DNA of 64,000 nucleotides, from assembly GCF_001718415.1 (NCBI RefSeq), contig NZ_CP013377.1, forward strand, positions 682,001 through 746,000, in the 5' to 3' direction. Position numbers and translations under genes: made by a program. Shown here piece after piece: positions 8,001 through 19,336 of this stretch (within the stretch, counting starts at the first letter, position 1; each line of letters starts with the position of its first letter). The notes under the pieces are model-generated. The model saw nothing but the letters and a program-made list of their open reading frames with translations. It ran no database searches and was not told the origin of the DNA. Source of the DNA: Burkholderia pseudomultivorans (GTDB taxonomy: Bacteria > Pseudomonadota > Gammaproteobacteria > Burkholderiales > Burkholderiaceae).

Positions 8001-9119
8001 ATGACGCTGTCCCGTCTTACGTCCATTTCCGTCGCCGCCGTGCTGTTCGCCGCCGGCGCCGCTGCCGCGCAAGCGGAAACCGTGAAGATCGCCATCGCCG
8101 GCCCGATGAGCGGCTCGGTCGCGCAGTACGGCGACATGGTGAAAGCCGGCGCGCTGACCGCGATCGAACAGATCAACGCGGCAGGCGGTGCGGGCGGCAA
8201 CAAGTTCGAAGTGGTGATGATGGACGACGCATGCGAACCGAAGCAGGCCGTCGCCGTCGCCAACAAGATCGTCAGCCAGAAGATCAAGTACGTGATCGGC
8301 CACGTGTGCTCGGGTTCGACGATCCCGGCATCCGACATCTACGAGAACGAAGGCATCGTGATGGTCACGCCGTCGGCCACCGCGCCGCAGCTGACCGAAG
8401 GCAAGAAGCGCCACTTCATCTTCCGCACGATCGGCCGTGACGACCAGCAAGGCCCGGCCGCCGCGCAGTACATCATCAACCACGTGAAGCCGAAGAAGGT
8501 CGCGGTCCTGCACGACAAGCAGTCGTACGGCCAGGGCATCGCGTCGTCGGTGAAGAAGGACCTCGAAGCCGCGAAGATCCCGGTCGTGCTGTTCGAAGGC
8601 ATCAACGCCGGCGATTCGGACTACTCGGCGATCATCACCAAGCTGAAGTCGCAAGGCGTCGATTTCGTCTACTTCGGCGGCTACCACCCGGAAATGGGCC
8701 TGCTGATGCGCCAGGCGCGCGAGCAGGGCGTGAAGGCAACCTTCATGGGGCCTGAAGGCGTCGGCAACAAGGACGTGACGGCGATCGCCGGCCCGGCGTC
8801 GGAAGGCATGCTGGTCACGCTGCCGGCCGACTTCTCTGCCGATCCGGCCAACGCGGCGCTCGTGAAGGCGTTCGCGGACAAGAAGCGCGATCCGAACGGT
8901 CCGTTCCAGATGCCGGCGTACGCCGCGGTGAAGATCATCGCCGACTCGATCGCGGGAGCGAAGACGACCGACCCGACGAAGGTCGCCGCGTACATGCACA
9001 AGACGACGTTCGACACGCCGATCGGCAAGGTCGCGTATGACGCACAGGGCGACCTGAAGGCGTTCAAGTTCGTCGTCTACACGTGGCACAAGGACGCGAC
9101 GAAGACCGCCGCCAAGTAA
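8001..9119 (+). CDS. livK: Branched-chain amino acid ABC transporter, substrate-binding protein
   Basis: This periplasmic binding protein (372 aa) captures leucine, isoleucine or valine and delivers it to the LivHM permease. A signal peptide (MTLSRLTSISVAAVLFAAGA, cleavage near AQA-ET at residue 25) is followed by the type I periplasmic-binding fold. The fold starts VKIAIAGPMSGSVAQYGD, and the ligand-contact region is DDACEPKQAVAVANK. The start at 8001 has GAGGAG a few bases upstream and places the signal peptide at the N-terminus; the frame itself is open from further upstream. It is the first gene of livKHMGF. A strong hairpin after its stop probably raises its mRNA level relative to the permease genes. 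Exact amino acid specificity is not readable from sequence. Confidence 0.96.
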   Translation: MTLSRLTSISVAAVLFAAGAAAAQAETVKIAIAGPMSGSVAQYGDMVKAGALTAIEQINAAGGAGGNKFEVVMMDDACEPKQAVAVANKIVSQKIKYVIGHVCSGSTIPASDIYENEGIVMVTPSATAPQLTEGKKRHFIFRTIGRDDQQGPAAAQYIINHVKPKKVAVLHDKQSYGQGIASSVKKDLEAAKIPVVLFEGINAGDSDYSAIITKLKSQGVDFVYFGGYHPEMGLLMRQAREQGVKATFMGPEGVGNKDVTAIAGPASEGMLVTLPADFSADPANAALVKAFADKKRDPNGPFQMPAYAAVKIIADSIAGAKTTDPTKVAAYMHKTTFDTPIGKVAYDAQGDLKAFKFVVYTWHKDATKTAAK

Positions 9120-9137
9120 GACGGAGTACCCGCCCGC

Positions 9138-9174
9138 GCACCCGCCCTGTCCGAGACCCGGACGGGGCGGGTGC
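9138..9174 (+). promoter_or_regulatory. Stable hairpin between livK and livH
   Basis: GCACCCGCCC (9138-9147) pairs with GGGCGGGTGC (9165-9174), and the inner GTCCG pairs with CGGAC around loop AGACC, a stem of about 16 pairs. There is no U-tract, so it more likely blocks 3' decay or partially attenuates than terminates. Such hairpins are common after binding-protein genes of ABC operons. Confidence 0.65.
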
Positions 9175-9302
9175 GTATTGGTCGCGCATCTGCCCATTGC
9201 GCGGCCGGCGGGCGGCCCGAGACGACACCGTGCGTTGCGCGCGGCCGAACGCCGTGATCCGGCGACGGCATGCGACACAGCGCCAACGGGAGCTTCCCGC
9301 AC

Positions 9303-10229
<927 letters not shown>

Positions 10230-10240
10230 CGGAGACGCAG

Positions 10241-11512
10241 ATGAGTCAAGTCATTTCCGTACGCCGCCCGGTCGCCGATGCGTCGTTCGGCCAGGCGCTG
10301 AAGAATGCCGTGGCCGCCGCGATCCTGACGGCGATCCTCACGGTGCCCGTGCTGGGCCTGCAACTGAAGCTCGACGGCTATCAGGTCGTGCTCGAGCGCC
10401 ACTGGCGCCCGGTGTGGATCGCGGTCGCGGCCGTGTTCCTGTTCCAGCTGTTCAAGCCGTGGCTGATGCGCGCGAAATCCGCGGTGCAGCTGCCGGCGAT
10501 GCCCGCGATGGGCGCGCAGCAGCAGCGCACGATCATCTGGGTGCTGCTCGCGGTCGGGCTCGTGTGGCCGTTCTTCGGTTCGCGCGGCGCGGTGGACGTC
10601 GCGACGCTCGCGCTGATCTACGTGATCCTCGGCCTCGGGCTGAACATCGTCGTCGGCTTCGCGGGCCTGCTCGATCTCGGCTATGTCGGGTTCTACGCGG
10701 TCGGCGGCTATACGTATGCGATGCTGAACCAGTATTTCGGGCTCACGTTCTGGGAGTGCCTGCCGCTCGCGGCGATCGCGTCGGCGACGTTCGGCTTCCT
10801 GCTCGGCTTCCCGGTGCTGCGCCTGCGCGGCGACTATCTGGCGATCGTCACGCTCGGCTTCGGCGAAATCATCCGCCTGCTCGCCAACAACCTGACGAGC
10901 CTCACGGGCGGCCCGGACGGCATCTCGGGGATTCCGAAGCCGACCGTGTTCGGCTACGAGATGGCGCGCAGCGCAAGCGTCGACGGCGCGAAGACCTTCC
11001 ACGAACTGATCGGCCTCGAATACAGCGGCGACCACGTCGTGATCTTCCTGTACCTGCTCGCGCTCGTGCTCGTGTGCTTCACGCTGTTCGTCACGAGCCG
11101 CCTGATCCGCATGCCGATGGGCCGTGCATGGGAAGCGCTGCGCGACGACGAGATCGCATGCCGTTCGCTGGGCCTGAACCCGACGCGTATCAAGCTGTCG
11201 GCGTTCACGCTCGGCGCGGCGTTCGCCGGCATCGGCGGCGCGTTCTTCGCGGCGCGGCAGGGCCTCGTGAATCCGGAGTCGTTCACCTTCATCGAATCGG
11301 CGCTGATTCTCGCGATCGTCGTGCTCGGCGGGATGGGCTCGCAGCTCGGCGTGATCCTCGCGGCGATCCTGCTGACCGTGCTGCCGGAAGTCGCGCGCGG
11401 TTTCGCCGAGTACCGGATGCTGATCTTCGGTCTGGTGATGGTGTTGATGATGATGTGGCGTCCGCAGGGCCTGTTGCCCGCGAGCCGTCCTCACGTGGAG
11501 CTGCCGCAATGA
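10241..11512 (+). CDS. livM: Branched-chain amino acid ABC transporter permease LivM
   Basis: The 423-residue inner-membrane protein is the second permease subunit. Its first 120 residues form the extra N-terminal membrane segments seen in long LivM proteins. The conserved core begins around [18 protein letters not shown], followed by [20 protein letters not shown], and the ATPase-contact loop is [19 protein letters not shown]. The start ATG at 10241 follows GGAGACGC. Its stop overlaps the livG start (ATGA), so translation is coupled. The protein ends with [18 protein letters not shown], typical of the family C-terminus. Confidence 0.96.
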   Translation: MSQVISVRRPVADASFGQALKNAVAAAILTAILTVPVLGLQLKLDGYQVVLERHWRPVWIAVAAVFLFQLFKPWLMRAKSAVQLPAMPAMGAQQQRTIIWVLLAVGLVWPFFGSRGAVDVATLALIYVILGLGLNIVVGFAGLLDLGYVGFYAVGGYTYAMLNQYFGLTFWECLPLAAIASATFGFLLGFPVLRLRGDYLAIVTLGFGEIIRLLANNLTSLTGGPDGISGIPKPTVFGYEMARSASVDGAKTFHELIGLEYSGDHVVIFLYLLALVLVCFTLFVTSRLIRMPMGRAWEALRDDEIACRSLGLNPTRIKLSAFTLGAAFAGIGGAFFAARQGLVNPESFTFIESALILAIVVLGGMGSQLGVILAAILLTVLPEVARGFAEYRMLIFGLVMVLMMMWRPQGLLPASRPHVELPQ

Positions 11513-12281
11513 GCGCACAAGCAGAACTGTTGAAGGTCGCCGGGCTGCAGATGCGCTTCGGCGGGTTGCTCGCGGTGGACGGCATCGATTTCGACGTGCG
11601 CCGCGACGAGGTGTTCGCGATCATCGGGCCGAACGGCGCGGGCAAGACCACGGTGTTCAACTGCGTCGGCGGTTTCTACAAGCCGACCGGCGGCGACGTC
11701 GTGCTCGAAGGCCACCCGATCGCGGGGCTGCCGAGCCACAAGATCGCGCTGAAGGGGCTGGTGCGCACGTTCCAGAACATTCGCCTGTTCAAGTCGCTGA
11801 CCGTCGTCGAGAACCTGCTCGTCGCACAGCACCGCAAGGTGAAGTCGGGGCTGCTGCACGGCCTGTTCGCGACGCCCGCGTATCGTCACGCCGAGAAGGA
11901 AGCGCTCGAGCGCGCGGCCGTCTGGCTCGACCGAATGGGGCTGAAGTCGGTCGCGAATCGACCTGCCGGCACGCTGTCGTACGGGCACCAGCGGCGCCTG
12001 GAAATCGCGCGCTGCATGATCACCGAGCCGCGTCTCCTGATGCTGGACGAGCCGGCGGCCGGTCTCAACCCGCAGGAGAAGATCGAGCTGCAGCACCTGA
12101 TCGACCGGCTGCGCCGCGAGTTCGGCGTGTCGGTGCTGCTGATCGAACACGACATGAGCCTCGTGATGGGCGTGTCGGACCGCATCCTCGTGATGGAGCA
12201 CGGCCGGCCGATCGTGATCGGCACGCCGGACGCGGTCCGCAACGATCCGCGCGTGATCAAGGCGTATCTGGGGGAAGAGTG

Positions 12282-12282
<1 letters not shown>
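11509..12282 (+). CDS. livG: Branched-chain amino acid ABC transporter ATP-binding protein LivG
   Basis: This 257-residue ATPase energises uptake. It shows Walker [10 protein letters not shown] (near residue 43), the ABC signature as [14 protein letters not shown], Walker [14 protein letters not shown] and the switch histidine in LLIEHDM. The family C-terminal motif YLGEE is present. The start overlaps the livM stop by four bases and the stop overlaps the livF start, which indicates tight translational coupling of the operon. The length matches LivG (about 255). Confidence 0.97.
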
Positions 12283-12983
<701 letters not shown>

Positions 12984-12992
12984 TCGGACACG

Positions 12993-13022
12993 TCATCGAT
13001 CCGGCAGGCCGGGTCGATGACG
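12993..13022 (+). terminator. Inverted repeat after livF
   Basis: GTCATCGA (12993-13000) and TCGATGAC (13015-13022) form an 8-bp outer stem with an inner CCGG-CAGG-CCGG hairpin. No U-run follows, so it is a putative weak or Rho-assisted terminator, or an mRNA 3' stabiliser. Confidence 0.45.
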
Positions 13023-13096
13023 GAGACGGCCGGGGCACGGACCGAATCGCTTGACCGGCATGCGGGAGCGGTGCCCGCTTTGTCGGTCTGGCGCAT

Positions 13097-13221
13097 GTAG
13101 CCGGTTTGGCTTCGAATGTAGTCGAATCGGCTACATAGGGAGTGCCGTAATTCGAAGACGCCTCATATCGCAGCCTATACCTTGTAGCCAGTTAGGCTAC
13201 AATCGTAGCCCATCATGCTAC
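13097..13221. promoter_or_regulatory. Four copies of a 17-bp operator before the HTH-nucleotidyltransferase gene
   Basis: The pattern GTAGCC-N5-GGCTAC occurs four times, starting at 13097, 13118, 13184 and 13205. The third copy is a perfect palindrome and the others have one mismatch each. Copies 1-2 and 3-4 are each exactly 21 bp apart, two helical turns, so bound dimers would sit on the same DNA face. The fourth copy overlaps the start codon at 13215. A possible -10 (TATACC, 13176-13181) sits just before copy 3. The fused HTH protein encoded next is the obvious candidate repressor. Confidence 0.75.
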
Positions 13222-13814
13222 GATCTATTGCCTCCACCCTCTTTAGTGACTATCGGCGCCGCGTGTTGGGCCTGCTGCTGTTGCGGCCTGACGAGGCGCT
13301 GCACGTGCGCGAAATCGCCCGGTTGACGGATACGGCGCCGGGAACATTGCACAAGGAGTTGAGCAAACTGGCCGAAGCCGGCATCTTGAGCCGGGAGCGG
13401 CAAGGAAATCAGGTGCTCTATCGCGCCAATCGAAGCTGTCCGGTCTACGAGGAACTGGCTGCGATCATGCGAAAGACTTCGGGCATCGGCGATGTATTGA
13501 CCGATGCATTGAGGCCATGCGCCGGACAAATTGACGTGGCGTTCGTGTTTGGGTCGGTCGCGCGCGGTGAGGAGACGGCGGATAGCGATATCGACGTGAT
13601 GGTGATCGGCACCGTCGGTTTCGCAGCCGTGGTCCGGCTGCTTTACGACATGCAGGCGACGCTGCGGCGGGACATTAATCCCAAGGTGCTGTCACGCGAC
13701 GAGTTTCGTCAAGGCGTCGAGGGGAAGGATGCTTTTTTGCGGGACGTGCTTGGAAAACCCAAGATATTTTTGATCGGTACCGAAGATGACCTTGCAGAAC
13801 TTGCTCGGCATTAG
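13215..13814 (+). CDS. Winged-HTH / minimal nucleotidyltransferase (MNT) fusion
   Basis: The 199-residue protein joins two domains. Residues about 10-75 form an ArsR-like winged helix (LHVREIARLTDTAPGTLHKE is the helix-turn-helix). Residues about 95-185 form a DNA-polymerase-beta-like nucleotidyltransferase with the motif FGSVARGEETADSDID: GS at 113-114 and metal-binding D125 and D127. In MNT-HEPN toxin-antitoxin pairs the MNT protein adds nucleotides to the HEPN partner and neutralises it. The next gene overlaps its 3' end by 29 bases and encodes a HEPN-like protein. The HTH domain and the operator array at the start codon suggest autoregulation. Gene composition is less GC-rich than the liv operon, hinting at separate acquisition. 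Confidence 0.85.
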   Translation: MLRSIASTLFSDYRRRVLGLLLLRPDEALHVREIARLTDTAPGTLHKELSKLAEAGILSRERQGNQVLYRANRSCPVYEELAAIMRKTSGIGDVLTDALRPCAGQIDVAFVFGSVARGEETADSDIDVMVIGTVGFAAVVRLLYDMQATLRRDINPKVLSRDEFRQGVEGKDAFLRDVLGKPKIFLIGTEDDLAELARH

Positions 13815-14232
13815 CCTTGAAGCGATCGAACCGGACCGGGAGCAGGTGACGCGACTGTTGGCTGCCGCCGAGCGGAACCTCACCGACGCGCGACTCGCTG
13901 GACTGAGCAACGAAAACCGTTTTGATGCAGCGTACAAGGCCATCATGCAACTCGCGATGTTGGCATTGCACGCGAACGGTTTTCGTCCATTGACAAGCCG
14001 GCCCGGTCATCATCAAACGGCGATCCAGACGCTGTCGCAGACGATCGGTTTGCCGGTCGATCGCATGATCGTGCTCGATGCGCTGCGCAAGCAGCGCAAT
14101 CTATCCGATTATTCGGGAGACGTCGTGCCTATGTCTGCGGTTGGCGAGTGCTTCGATAGTGCGGCGGCGCTGATGGCCGACGTGAAGGCGTGGCTGGTTG
14201 CAAACAAACCCGAGTGGCCGCACGCGCGATAG
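13786..14232 (+). CDS. HEPN-like partner of the nucleotidyltransferase
   Basis: This 148-residue all-helical protein overlaps the MNT gene by 29 bases, the usual layout of MNT-HEPN modules. The HEPN features are an N-terminal helix with AAAERNLTDARL, a central AAYKAIMQLAMLALHANGF helix and the C-terminal segment LRKQRNLSDYSGD. Toxic HEPN RNases normally carry R-x4-6-H; here the arginine is present but the histidine position reads Asp-Tyr (RNLSDY). Either this is the R-x3-DY subgroup or catalytic activity is lost. I infer an RNase-toxin or sensor role only from family and context. No recognisable gene of the same module follows. Confidence 0.75.
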   Translation: MTLQNLLGISLEAIEPDREQVTRLLAAAERNLTDARLAGLSNENRFDAAYKAIMQLAMLALHANGFRPLTSRPGHHQTAIQTLSQTIGLPVDRMIVLDALRKQRNLSDYSGDVVPMSAVGECFDSAAALMADVKAWLVANKPEWPHAR

Positions 14233-14317
14233 CCGTTGCGTTGCCGAATCCCGTCTGCTTCGAGGACTCGATGACGATTCGAGATGAATCGCGCAATACG
14301 CGTTGCGGAGGCAACCG

Positions 14318-14668
14318 ATGAAAGTCAAACGAATCGTCGCCAATATCGACACGCAGTCGGTCGACGACGCAAAGCGCTTCTATCGCGACCTGTTCGGCCT
14401 CGACCTGCTGATGGATCACGGCTGGATCGCGACCTACGGCAATGCCGAACGGATGGACGTGCAGATCAGCTTCGCATCGCAGGGCGGATCGGGCACGCCG
14501 ACGCCCGATCTGTCGATCGAGGTCGACGATGTCGATGAAGCGCTTGCACGGGTCCGGGCGGCCGGCATTGCCGTCGAATACGGCCCGGCCGACGAGCCGT
14601 GGGGCGTGCGGCGCTTTTACGTGCGCGATCCGTTCGGCAAGCTCGTCAACGTGCTCGCGCATCGCTGA
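14318..14668 (+). CDS. VOC (glyoxalase/bleomycin resistance) family protein
   Basis: The 116-residue product has a single vicinal-oxygen-chelate domain of two beta-alpha-beta-beta-beta units. It begins MKVKRIVANIDT, with DAKRFYRDLFGLDLLMDHGW in the first unit. The second unit contains LSIEVDDVDEALARVRAAG and ends WGVRRFYVRDPFGKLVNVL, the typical VOC C-terminus. It probably acts as a dimer in the cytoplasm on a small molecule; the substrate is unknown. GGAGG eight bases upstream supports ATG 14318. It follows the HEPN gene and converges on the DUF2000 gene. Confidence 0.88.
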   Translation: MKVKRIVANIDTQSVDDAKRFYRDLFGLDLLMDHGWIATYGNAERMDVQISFASQGGSGTPTPDLSIEVDDVDEALARVRAAGIAVEYGPADEPWGVRRFYVRDPFGKLVNVLAHR

Positions 14669-14697
14669 CCGCCGACTACGCGTCGGCCACGCCGGCT

Positions 14698-15105
14698 TCA
14701 CGCATGCAATGCGAGCCCCTTCACCGCCTTGTCGACGGCCTTCTTCGGGCCGTGCAGCGCCAGGCCGACCAGATCGAGATTCTCCGCATCCTCCGCGCGA
14801 AACACTGCGCGGTTGGCCGCGTCGTGGCCGGTCGAAAACATCGCGCGCACGTAGGGCACGATCGTCAGTTCGCGCGACAGCGCCTGCCGGTGTGCGGCCT
14901 GCAGTCCGTTCAGATCGGCCGCGAACACCAGCATCGGCTGGCCGAGCATGCGGCCATACCGGCGCCCGGCCGCATCCTCGTAAGGCTCGCCGAGCGCTTC
15001 GGGCGCTTCTGCCGCGACGCCCGTCGCCAGAAATGCGACCACGTTGAGTTTCTGCCAGGCCGCGAGATCGTCGCGCACGATCAGTGCCACTTTGGTATCG
15101 AACAT
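14698..15105 (-). CDS. DUF2000 family protein
   Basis: The 135-residue protein matches DUF2000, a small cytoplasmic family related to peptidyl-tRNA hydrolase II folds. Family features are MFDTKVALIVRDDLAAWQKLNVVAFLA at the N-terminus and the region QPMLVFAADLNGL. No catalytic role is established for the family. The start at 15105 has AAGGAG upstream on the coding strand. It lies 44 bases downstream of the AraC gene on the same strand, so it may be that regulator's partner or target. Confidence 0.82.
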   Translation of the reverse strand: MFDTKVALIVRDDLAAWQKLNVVAFLATGVAAEAPEALGEPYEDAAGRRYGRMLGQPMLVFAADLNGLQAAHRQALSRELTIVPYVRAMFSTGHDAANRAVFRAEDAENLDLVGLALHGPKKAVDKAVKGLALHA

Positions 15106-15149
15106 AACGACTCCTTGTTGAGCCGCTGATGATCGGACGGCGCGCGCGA

Positions 15150-16007
15150 TCAGTCTGGAACGTTTGTGCAGATCCGACGATACGCGGCCGGCGTGATCCG
15201 GTACGCGCGGCGAAACCAGCGGCCCAGATGGCTCTGGTCGGCGAAGCCGACGTCCGCAGCCGCCTGCGCGGGCGTGCGGCCGGCCGCCAGCAGACGACGC
15301 GCGGCGCGCAGCCGCAGACGCACCAGATACGCATGCGGCGATGTGCCGAACGCGCGCTGGAACAGCCGCGTCAGCCGGAAGCGGTCGATGCCGGTCTGCG
15401 CGGCGAGTTCGTCGAGGCCGAGATTGCCGTCCATGTGGGCGTGCAGCAGGTCGCGCACGCGCAGAATCGCGGGCGGCACCACGCGTTCGCCCGTGGCAGA
15501 CGGATTGCCCAGTTCGCCGCCGAGTCGCGTCAACAGGCGGTCGAGTGTCTGGTCGCGCGCGAGCTTGCCTTCGTTGCCGTGAAGCGCGAGAAATGCCTGA
15601 CGAATCGCATCGACGAGGCTGCGATCGTCGACGAGCGTGTGACCGAACGTCGCCTCGACGCCGCTCAGGCCGGGCAGATTCAGCCGCTGTGCCGCGTGCT
15701 CGACCCATGCTTGCGGCAGGTACAGCATCGCGTAGGTAAAGCCGCCCGCTTCGGGCGCATGGCCGTCGTGCAGCGCGCCCGGCTCGATCAGGATCGCGCG
15801 TCCCGGCACGCTCGTATGCAGCGAGCGGTGGCACTGGAAACGCTGCACGCCTTGTTCGGTATAGCCGACCAGCATGTCGTCGTGATCGTGCGGATCGTAT
15901 GCGTGCCCGCTGAAATGCGCGCGCAGGCTTTCGATGCCGGTTTCCGGATCGCGTTGCGCGACGAGCCAGTGGTCGGATTCGCCGGCGTTTTCCGTCGCAG
16001 TCGTCAT
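15150..16007 (-). CDS. AraC family transcriptional regulator
   Basis: The 285-residue protein has an N-terminal cupin-type AraC-binding domain (HAYDPHDHDDMLVGYTEQG, residues about 30-130). A C-terminal double helix-turn-helix follows (LDELAAQTGIDRFRLTRLFQ and PAQAAADVGFADQSHLGRWF, residues about 190-280). The start MTTATENAG at 16007 is preferred over an in-frame ATG at 16109, whose extension is basic and unlike the family. This class (similar to LeuE-associated and amino-acid-exporter regulators) often controls a neighbouring gene, here possibly the DUF2000 gene. The effector is unknown. Confidence 0.9.
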   Translation of the reverse strand: MTTATENAGESDHWLVAQRDPETGIESLRAHFSGHAYDPHDHDDMLVGYTEQGVQRFQCHRSLHTSVPGRAILIEPGALHDGHAPEAGGFTYAMLYLPQAWVEHAAQRLNLPGLSGVEATFGHTLVDDRSLVDAIRQAFLALHGNEGKLARDQTLDRLLTRLGGELGNPSATGERVVPPAILRVRDLLHAHMDGNLGLDELAAQTGIDRFRLTRLFQRAFGTSPHAYLVRLRLRAARRLLAAGRTPAQAAADVGFADQSHLGRWFRRAYRITPAAYRRICTNVPD

Positions 16008-16077
16008 CGCTGTTTCGTTCCCGTCGTTGCCTGTTCGCCAGTGTACGCAGGTCGCGCGCCGCCCGCATGCGCTGCGC

Positions 16078-16995
16078 TCATTCGCCGGGCGTCGCGCCTC
16101 GTTCGTCACGCGAGTATTGCGCCGGCGGCTTGCCGACGTGCCGCGTGAACGCGACGCTGAACGTGCTCGCCGAACTGTAGCCGACGTGCGCCGCGATTTC
16201 GGCGATGCGCGCTTCGTTGCGGCGGAGCAGGTTTTTCGCGAGCGCCATGCGCCACGTCAGCAGATATTCCATCGGCGCGACGCCGACCGCGCGGCTGAAG
16301 CGTTCGAAGAAGGTCGAACGGGACAGCGCCGCTTCCTTCGCAAGCTCGACGACCGTCCACGGATGCGCGGGGCGTGCGTGCATCTCGCGGATCGCGGCGG
16401 CGAGACGGCTGTCGGCAAGCCCGCGCACGAGACCGGGCGACGCATCCGTGCTCGCCGACAAGCGTAGCGCCTCGATCAGCAGCACTTCCACCAGGCGCGA
16501 CAGCACCAGTTCCCGCGCGGGCCGCTGGGTGCGCGCTTCGTCCCGCACCAGCTGCACGAGCGTGGTCAGGCGCGGCTCGCCGCGTACGTGCACGTATTGC
16601 GGCAGCAGCGACACCAGCAGTGCCGAATCGGGCGAACTGAAGCTGCAGTTGCCGGCCATCATCCGCATGTCGACCGCGTTGCCCGCGTCGCCGATTCGGT
16701 ATTCGCCGTTGTCGAGCGCGACCGGCGCGGCGGTTTCGACCCCCGGCGGCGGAGCGTCGAGACTGGACATCGCGACGCCGTAGGCGGCCGGAATCAGCAC
16801 GAAATCGCCGGCCAGCAGTTCGAGCGGCGGATGCCCGTCGATCGCAACCCGGCACCCACCGTCGAGCACCGCGCAATAGAACGGCTCGCCGGCCACCGTC
16901 CGGCTGATGGACCACGGGCTCGCGCCGTGAACGAGCTTCGCGTACCGCGTGCTGGGCTGCAGCAGCGTGACGACTTCGGCCAGCGGATCGATCAT
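16078..16995 (-). CDS. AraC family regulator with cupin-6 domain
   Basis: The 305-residue regulator carries an N-terminal cupin_6 domain (residues about 5-190, with WSISRTVAGEPFYCAVLDGG). The C-terminal HTH_18 region follows (VVELAKEAALSRSTFFERFS and IAEIAAHVGYSSASTFSVAF, residues about 215-300). The start MIDPLAEVV at 16995 matches the family and avoids a 20-residue extension. It is divergent from the SDR gene at 17101, separated by 105 bp. That is the usual geometry for this subfamily, which often controls a divergent short-chain dehydrogenase or quinone-reductase gene. The inducer is unknown. Confidence 0.9.
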   Translation of the reverse strand: MIDPLAEVVTLLQPSTRYAKLVHGASPWSISRTVAGEPFYCAVLDGGCRVAIDGHPPLELLAGDFVLIPAAYGVAMSSLDAPPPGVETAAPVALDNGEYRIGDAGNAVDMRMMAGNCSFSSPDSALLVSLLPQYVHVRGEPRLTTLVQLVRDEARTQRPARELVLSRLVEVLLIEALRLSASTDASPGLVRGLADSRLAAAIREMHARPAHPWTVVELAKEAALSRSTFFERFSRAVGVAPMEYLLTWRMALAKNLLRRNEARIAEIAAHVGYSSASTFSVAFTRHVGKPPAQYSRDERGATPGE

Positions 16996-17100
16996 CGCCG
17001 GACTCTCGCAAAAGAAAATCGGATTTCTGATTGTAGAGAATACGGATCCGGCCATCTATCGTACGGACACATGCCCAACCCGTCACAGGAGTGAAATCGC

Positions 17101-17850
17101 ATGAAGACCGTATTGATTACCGGCTGTTCCTCCGGATTCGGCCTCGAGATCGCCCGTTATTTCGTCGCCCGCGACTGGCAGGTCGTCGCGACGATGCGCA
17201 CGCCGCGCAACGACGTGCTGCCGGTCTCGCCGAACCTGCGCGTGCTGCCGCTCGACGTGACGAAACCGGACAGCATTCGCGCGGCGATCGAGGCCGCCGG
17301 CCCGCTCGACGTGCTCGTCAACAATGCCGGGATCGGCGCGGCCGCGCCCGCCGAGCTGATGCCGCTCGACACGGTGCGCGCGCTGTTCGACACCAACACG
17401 ATCGGCACGATCGCGGTCACGGAAGCGGTGCTGCCGCAGTTTCGCCGGCGCGCGGCCGGCGTCGTCGTGAACGTCACGTCGAGCGTCACGCTGAAGGCAT
17501 TGCCGCTGCTCAGCGCGTATCGCGCGAGCAAGGCGGCGGTCAATGCATATACCGAATCGATGGCGCTCGAACTCGAACCGTTCGGCGTGCGCGCGCATCT
17601 CGTGCTGCCGGGCCGCGCGCCCGACACGCGTTTCGCCGACAACGCGCGGGCGCACATGCACGGCTTCGAGCACGAGGCTTATGCGGAGTTTGCGGGGAAG
17701 GTCCTGGCGGGCCTGCTTGACGAATCCGGGCCGATCACGCACGCGCAGGACGTCGCCGAGGCCGTGTGGCGCGCGGCGACCGATCCGTCGTGCCCGATGC
17801 GCATTCCGGCCGGCGCCGATGCCGTCGCGTGGGCGGCCGAAGCGCACTGA
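17101..17850 (+). CDS. Short-chain dehydrogenase/reductase (SDR)
   Basis: This 249-residue classical SDR has the cofactor motif TGCSSGFG (TGxxxGxG) at residues 7-14, NNAG near 76-79 and the catalytic pair YRASK with a preceding serine in NVTSSV. The preference is probably NADPH because the loop after the second strand holds basic residues (RTPRN), though this is an inference. The substrate is not evident. It is divergent from the cupin-type AraC regulator and convergent with dgdA. An unusually good ribosome binding site (CACAGGAG) precedes the ATG. Confidence 0.92.
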   Translation: MKTVLITGCSSGFGLEIARYFVARDWQVVATMRTPRNDVLPVSPNLRVLPLDVTKPDSIRAAIEAAGPLDVLVNNAGIGAAAPAELMPLDTVRALFDTNTIGTIAVTEAVLPQFRRRAAGVVVNVTSSVTLKALPLLSAYRASKAAVNAYTESMALELEPFGVRAHLVLPGRAPDTRFADNARAHMHGFEHEAYAEFAGKVLAGLLDESGPITHAQDVAEAVWRAATDPSCPMRIPAGADAVAWAAEAH

Positions 17851-17870
17851 CCGGTTAGTGATCCGAATCT

Positions 17871-17899
17871 GTCGCGCCGGTCATGCAGGCCGGTGCGAC
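17871..17899. terminator. Putative bidirectional terminator between SDR gene and dgdA
   Basis: GTCGCGCCGG (17871-17880) pairs with CCGGTGCGAC (17890-17899), one G-U pair included, around a 9-base loop. It sits between two convergent genes. There is no U-run, so efficiency is uncertain. Confidence 0.4.
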
Positions 17900-17929
17900 G
17901 GGGCGCTTGCATGGCCGCACGTCGCGAGG

Positions 17930-19270
<1,341 letters not shown>

Positions 19271-19336
19271 CTAGGCGCGCGTCTGGTTTGATGGAAACGA
19301 ATAGTTCTTATGCAAGGTAGAAAAGGAGCTGATATC

